Assembly (NCBI GenBank): GCA_020073525.1
Contig: JAIQFA010000002.1
Span: 93,416-157,415 of the forward strand
Reading direction: 5' to 3'
Source of the DNA: Terriglobia bacterium
GTDB lineage: Bacteria > Acidobacteriota > Terriglobia > Terriglobales > Acidobacteriaceae
DNA length: 64,000 bases
Below the pieces are notes generated by a model. That model saw only the letters and a program-made list of their open reading frames with translations, ran no database searches and was not told the DNA's origin. Numbering within the stretch: the stretch's first letter is position 1; each line of letters starts with the position of its first letter. The position numbers and the translations under genes were made by a program. Below are positions 62,535 to 64,000 of the stretch, piece by piece.

Positions 62535-62966
62535 ATGCTGGCTGAGATATTAAGTCGTTGTGAGGCAATGGAAGAGTGCTACGAGTTTATGTTGGCCTAC
62601 GCAGCCCAGGGGCTTCCCAGCGACCAGGGCAGCAGATCCGGTGAACAAGTCCGTGAGTTCCTGCATCGCGCCGTGAAAGCCCTGACCGGGCTGGTGGAAA
62701 CTTGTGCTGTGGCGGTCAAAGAGGAAGGTCTTGAGCCAGCCGATAAATATCTGGCGTTCTTTGCGGTGCTCGATCGCGACGCTCGCGATTCTCTCGCCGC
62801 CATTGAGTTGGTCCTGGCCCAACCCGCCATTAGTTCCCAGTTGGTTGACAATCTGAACGCTTCCATCCATCTCCGGGCGCTGCTCACCGACTTGTTTCTG
62901 GTGGGAGAGATCGTGAGGAAGCAAGACAAACCGGCGGGGCAGGTGGTCACGAGCGAGGGCGAATGA
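62535..62966 (+). CDS. Hypothetical protein, last gene of the oxidase operon
   Basis: 143 residues; ATG at 62535, 23 nt after the cytochrome b stop. No family is recognised. It is mostly helical and acidic, with EECYEFMLAYAAQGLPSD near the N-terminus and ASIHLRALLTDLFLVGEIV near the C-terminus. There is no signal or membrane segment. Its position and the terminator behind it place it in the same operon; it might be a regulatory or assembly protein. Confidence 0.6.
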   Translation: MLAEILSRCEAMEECYEFMLAYAAQGLPSDQGSRSGEQVREFLHRAVKALTGLVETCAVAVKEEGLEPADKYLAFFAVLDRDARDSLAAIELVLAQPAISSQLVDNLNASIHLRALLTDLFLVGEIVRKQDKPAGQVVTSEGE

Positions 62967-62994
62967 TGGCCTCTTCGGTCTCGTCGCAGGAATG

Positions 62995-63022
62995 GAAAAG
63001 CCCGCCAGGCGGCGGGCTTTTC
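62995..63022. terminator. Bidirectional rho-independent terminator
   Basis: GAAAAGCCCGCC (62995-63006) and GGCGGGCTTTTC (63011-63022) form a perfect 12-bp stem with a 4-nt loop, with T/A-rich ends in both directions. It lies between the convergent oxidase operon (end 62966) and the MDR gene (end 63044). Confidence 0.92.
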
Positions 63023-63043
63023 AAGTTATGAATTCAGGCGAAT

Positions 63044-63874
63044 TTACGGTACGGTAACCACAACTTTGCCCACCTGTGCATTCGACTCGAGAAATTTGTA
63101 GGCATCCACCGTCTGCGCAAACGGAAATTTCTTCGCGATCTTCGGATGGAACCGTCCATCCGCCAACCGGTCATAGACATACTTCTTCGCCGCAGCGAGC
63201 TTCTCCGGATTGCGCGTGATCTCCAGTAACGTATAGCCGCGAATGCTTAGACCCTTGCCCAGCGCCGTAAACAGCGGAAAGGGTGTGGGCTGCATCGAAA
63301 GCGCGCCATACTCAAAGATAATTCCGCCGGGCGCAGCAGCCTCGGCAAGCTTTTCCAGAAACGGCCCTGCAACCGGATCAAAGATCACCCGCGCGCCCTT
63401 GCCGCCGGTAATCTCCTGCACACGCGCCACGATGTCTTCTTCCTCAGTGGCGATCACGTGGTCCGCGCCCAGAGAAAGCAATTCAGCTTTCTTATTGCTC
63501 TTGCGCGTGGTTGCAATTGAAATAGCTCCCTCAGCTTTCGCAATCTCCGTCGCGGCAATGCCCACACTGCTCGACGCGGCCGGAATCACCACGAAATCGC
63601 CTTTCGCCAGATGCGCAATCGCGATCAAGGCCCCATACGCGGTGAGGTACTGCATCCAGACCGCAGCACCCTCCGCCGGTGACAGCTTCGCCGGATACTC
63701 ACCCAGAGCCGCAACCGGTGCAATTACCTCTTCGCCCAGCATGGCGTAGTCGTTCATGGAGAAGGCTGGAATCGTGGCGACTGATTTGCCCACCCACTTT
63801 TTGTCCACATCCGGCCCAACCGCTGCTACCACGCCTGCTGCCTCATAGCCAACACCAGACGGCAGTTTCGGTCT
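63044..63874 (-). pseudogene. MDR-family (quinone oxidoreductase-like) oxidoreductase, 5' end missing
   Basis: About 277 residues of a medium-chain dehydrogenase, beginning near RPKLPSGVGYEAAGVV. The Rossmann part shows IPAASSSVGIAATEIAKAEGA and FDPVAGPFLEKL. Family members usually have about 55-70 more N-terminal residues, including the first catalytic-domain strand; that part is replaced by the pntA fragment on the other strand at about 63872. The recognisable frame therefore has no start. It is of the zinc-free quinone oxidoreductase type. This is either a deletion product or an assembly join. Confidence 0.75.
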
Positions 63875-64000
63875 GCGGGTACAAAGCCGTGTTGATCGCC
63901 GCGGATTCTCACCCGCGTTTCTTTCCGATGCTCACCACCGCCGCGGGCACGATCACTCCGGCGCGTGTGTTTGTGATCGGGGCCGGGGTGGCGGGTTTGC
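63871..64000 (+). CDS. pntA: NAD(P) transhydrogenase alpha subunit, internal fragment
   Basis: 43 residues are visible and the frame runs off the right edge. It reads VCGYKAVLIAADSHPRFFPM followed by LTTAAGTITPARVFVIGAGV, which matches the PntA region joining the two halves of the NAD-binding domain, with the GAGVAGL Rossmann motif at the end. About 120-130 N-terminal residues that should precede it are absent, and the sequence to the left belongs to the MDR gene on the opposite strand. The continuation should be full-length pntA if the locus is otherwise normal. Confidence 0.8.

Noticed and set aside
1..64000. CRISPR arrays, prophage or insertion sequences
   Set aside because: No regularly spaced repeats, transposase, integrase or phage structural genes were recognised on either strand.

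Overview
The window looks like the chromosome of a soil Acidobacteriota bacterium (Koribacter or Terriglobia type). The clues are two very large Oar-like TonB-dependent receptors with an N-terminal carboxypeptidase-regulatory-like domain, a membrane-anchored winged-helix regulator beside one of them, acidobacterial-style short zinc-ribbon proteins, many Tat-exported oxidoreductases and moderately high GC. This is inference from gene content; no rRNA or other marker is present.

Layout. 1-526: 5' part of a methylmalonate-semialdehyde dehydrogenase gene. 772-10608: maltodextrin locus (exported GH13 amylase, TonB receptor, membrane-anchored regulator, GPH/MFS sugar symporter, MalQ). 10709-23034: aromatic-acid locus with an NCS2-like permease and a 4,5-dihydroxyphthalate decarboxylase-like protein, divergent from an IclR regulator, a Tat-exported ThDP enzyme, a cytochrome c, PcaB, the PcaD-PcaC fusion PcaL, a metallo-beta-lactamase-fold protein and a two-subunit molybdenum hydroxylase. 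23276-24415: truncated Ser/Thr kinase, tRNA-Val(GAC) and a DUF438 remnant. 24559-36664: nitric-oxide and nitrite island (radical SAM/SPASM protein, Ric, NnrS, two hemerythrin proteins, nitronate monooxygenase, PAS-LuxR sensor, copper nitrite reductase with an extra cupredoxin, ferredoxin, small proteins, ECF sigma factor, DoxX-like protein). 37056-49274: LacI-controlled sugar or amino-sugar locus (SIS isomerase/deaminase, Tat oxidoreductase, TonB receptor, ROK kinase, FHS-type transporter, GH31 glycosidase). 49659-51636: small and hypothetical genes and a 5'-truncated isomerase. 51726-56306: a second polyol/sugar-acid type cluster and an aldo/keto reductase. 56450-62966: F420-type luciferase-like oxidoreductase and a PaoABC-like periplasmic molybdenum aldehyde oxidase with a cytochrome b subunit. 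62995-64000: terminator, a 5'-truncated MDR oxidoreductase and a 5'-truncated pntA that meet abruptly.

How it works together. Two loci bring oligosaccharides across the outer membrane by TonB receptors, hydrolyse them in the periplasm and pass the sugars to MFS symporters and cytoplasmic enzymes. The aromatic locus joins an apparently periplasmic oxidation chain (ThDP enzyme, molybdenum aldehyde oxidase, cytochrome c) to the lower protocatechuate pathway, although no ring-cleavage dioxygenase is seen. In the nitrogen-oxide island NirK makes NO, while Ric, NnrS and the hemerythrins would limit damage; no NO reductase is seen. A recurring GTGAC-N4-GTCAY dyad upstream of several island genes suggests a shared Crp/Fnr-type regulator encoded elsewhere.

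The points most worth checking are the Tat-exported ThDP enzyme chain, the modular NirK with its shared operator motif, the paired-operator LacI region, and the chimeric junction near 63872.
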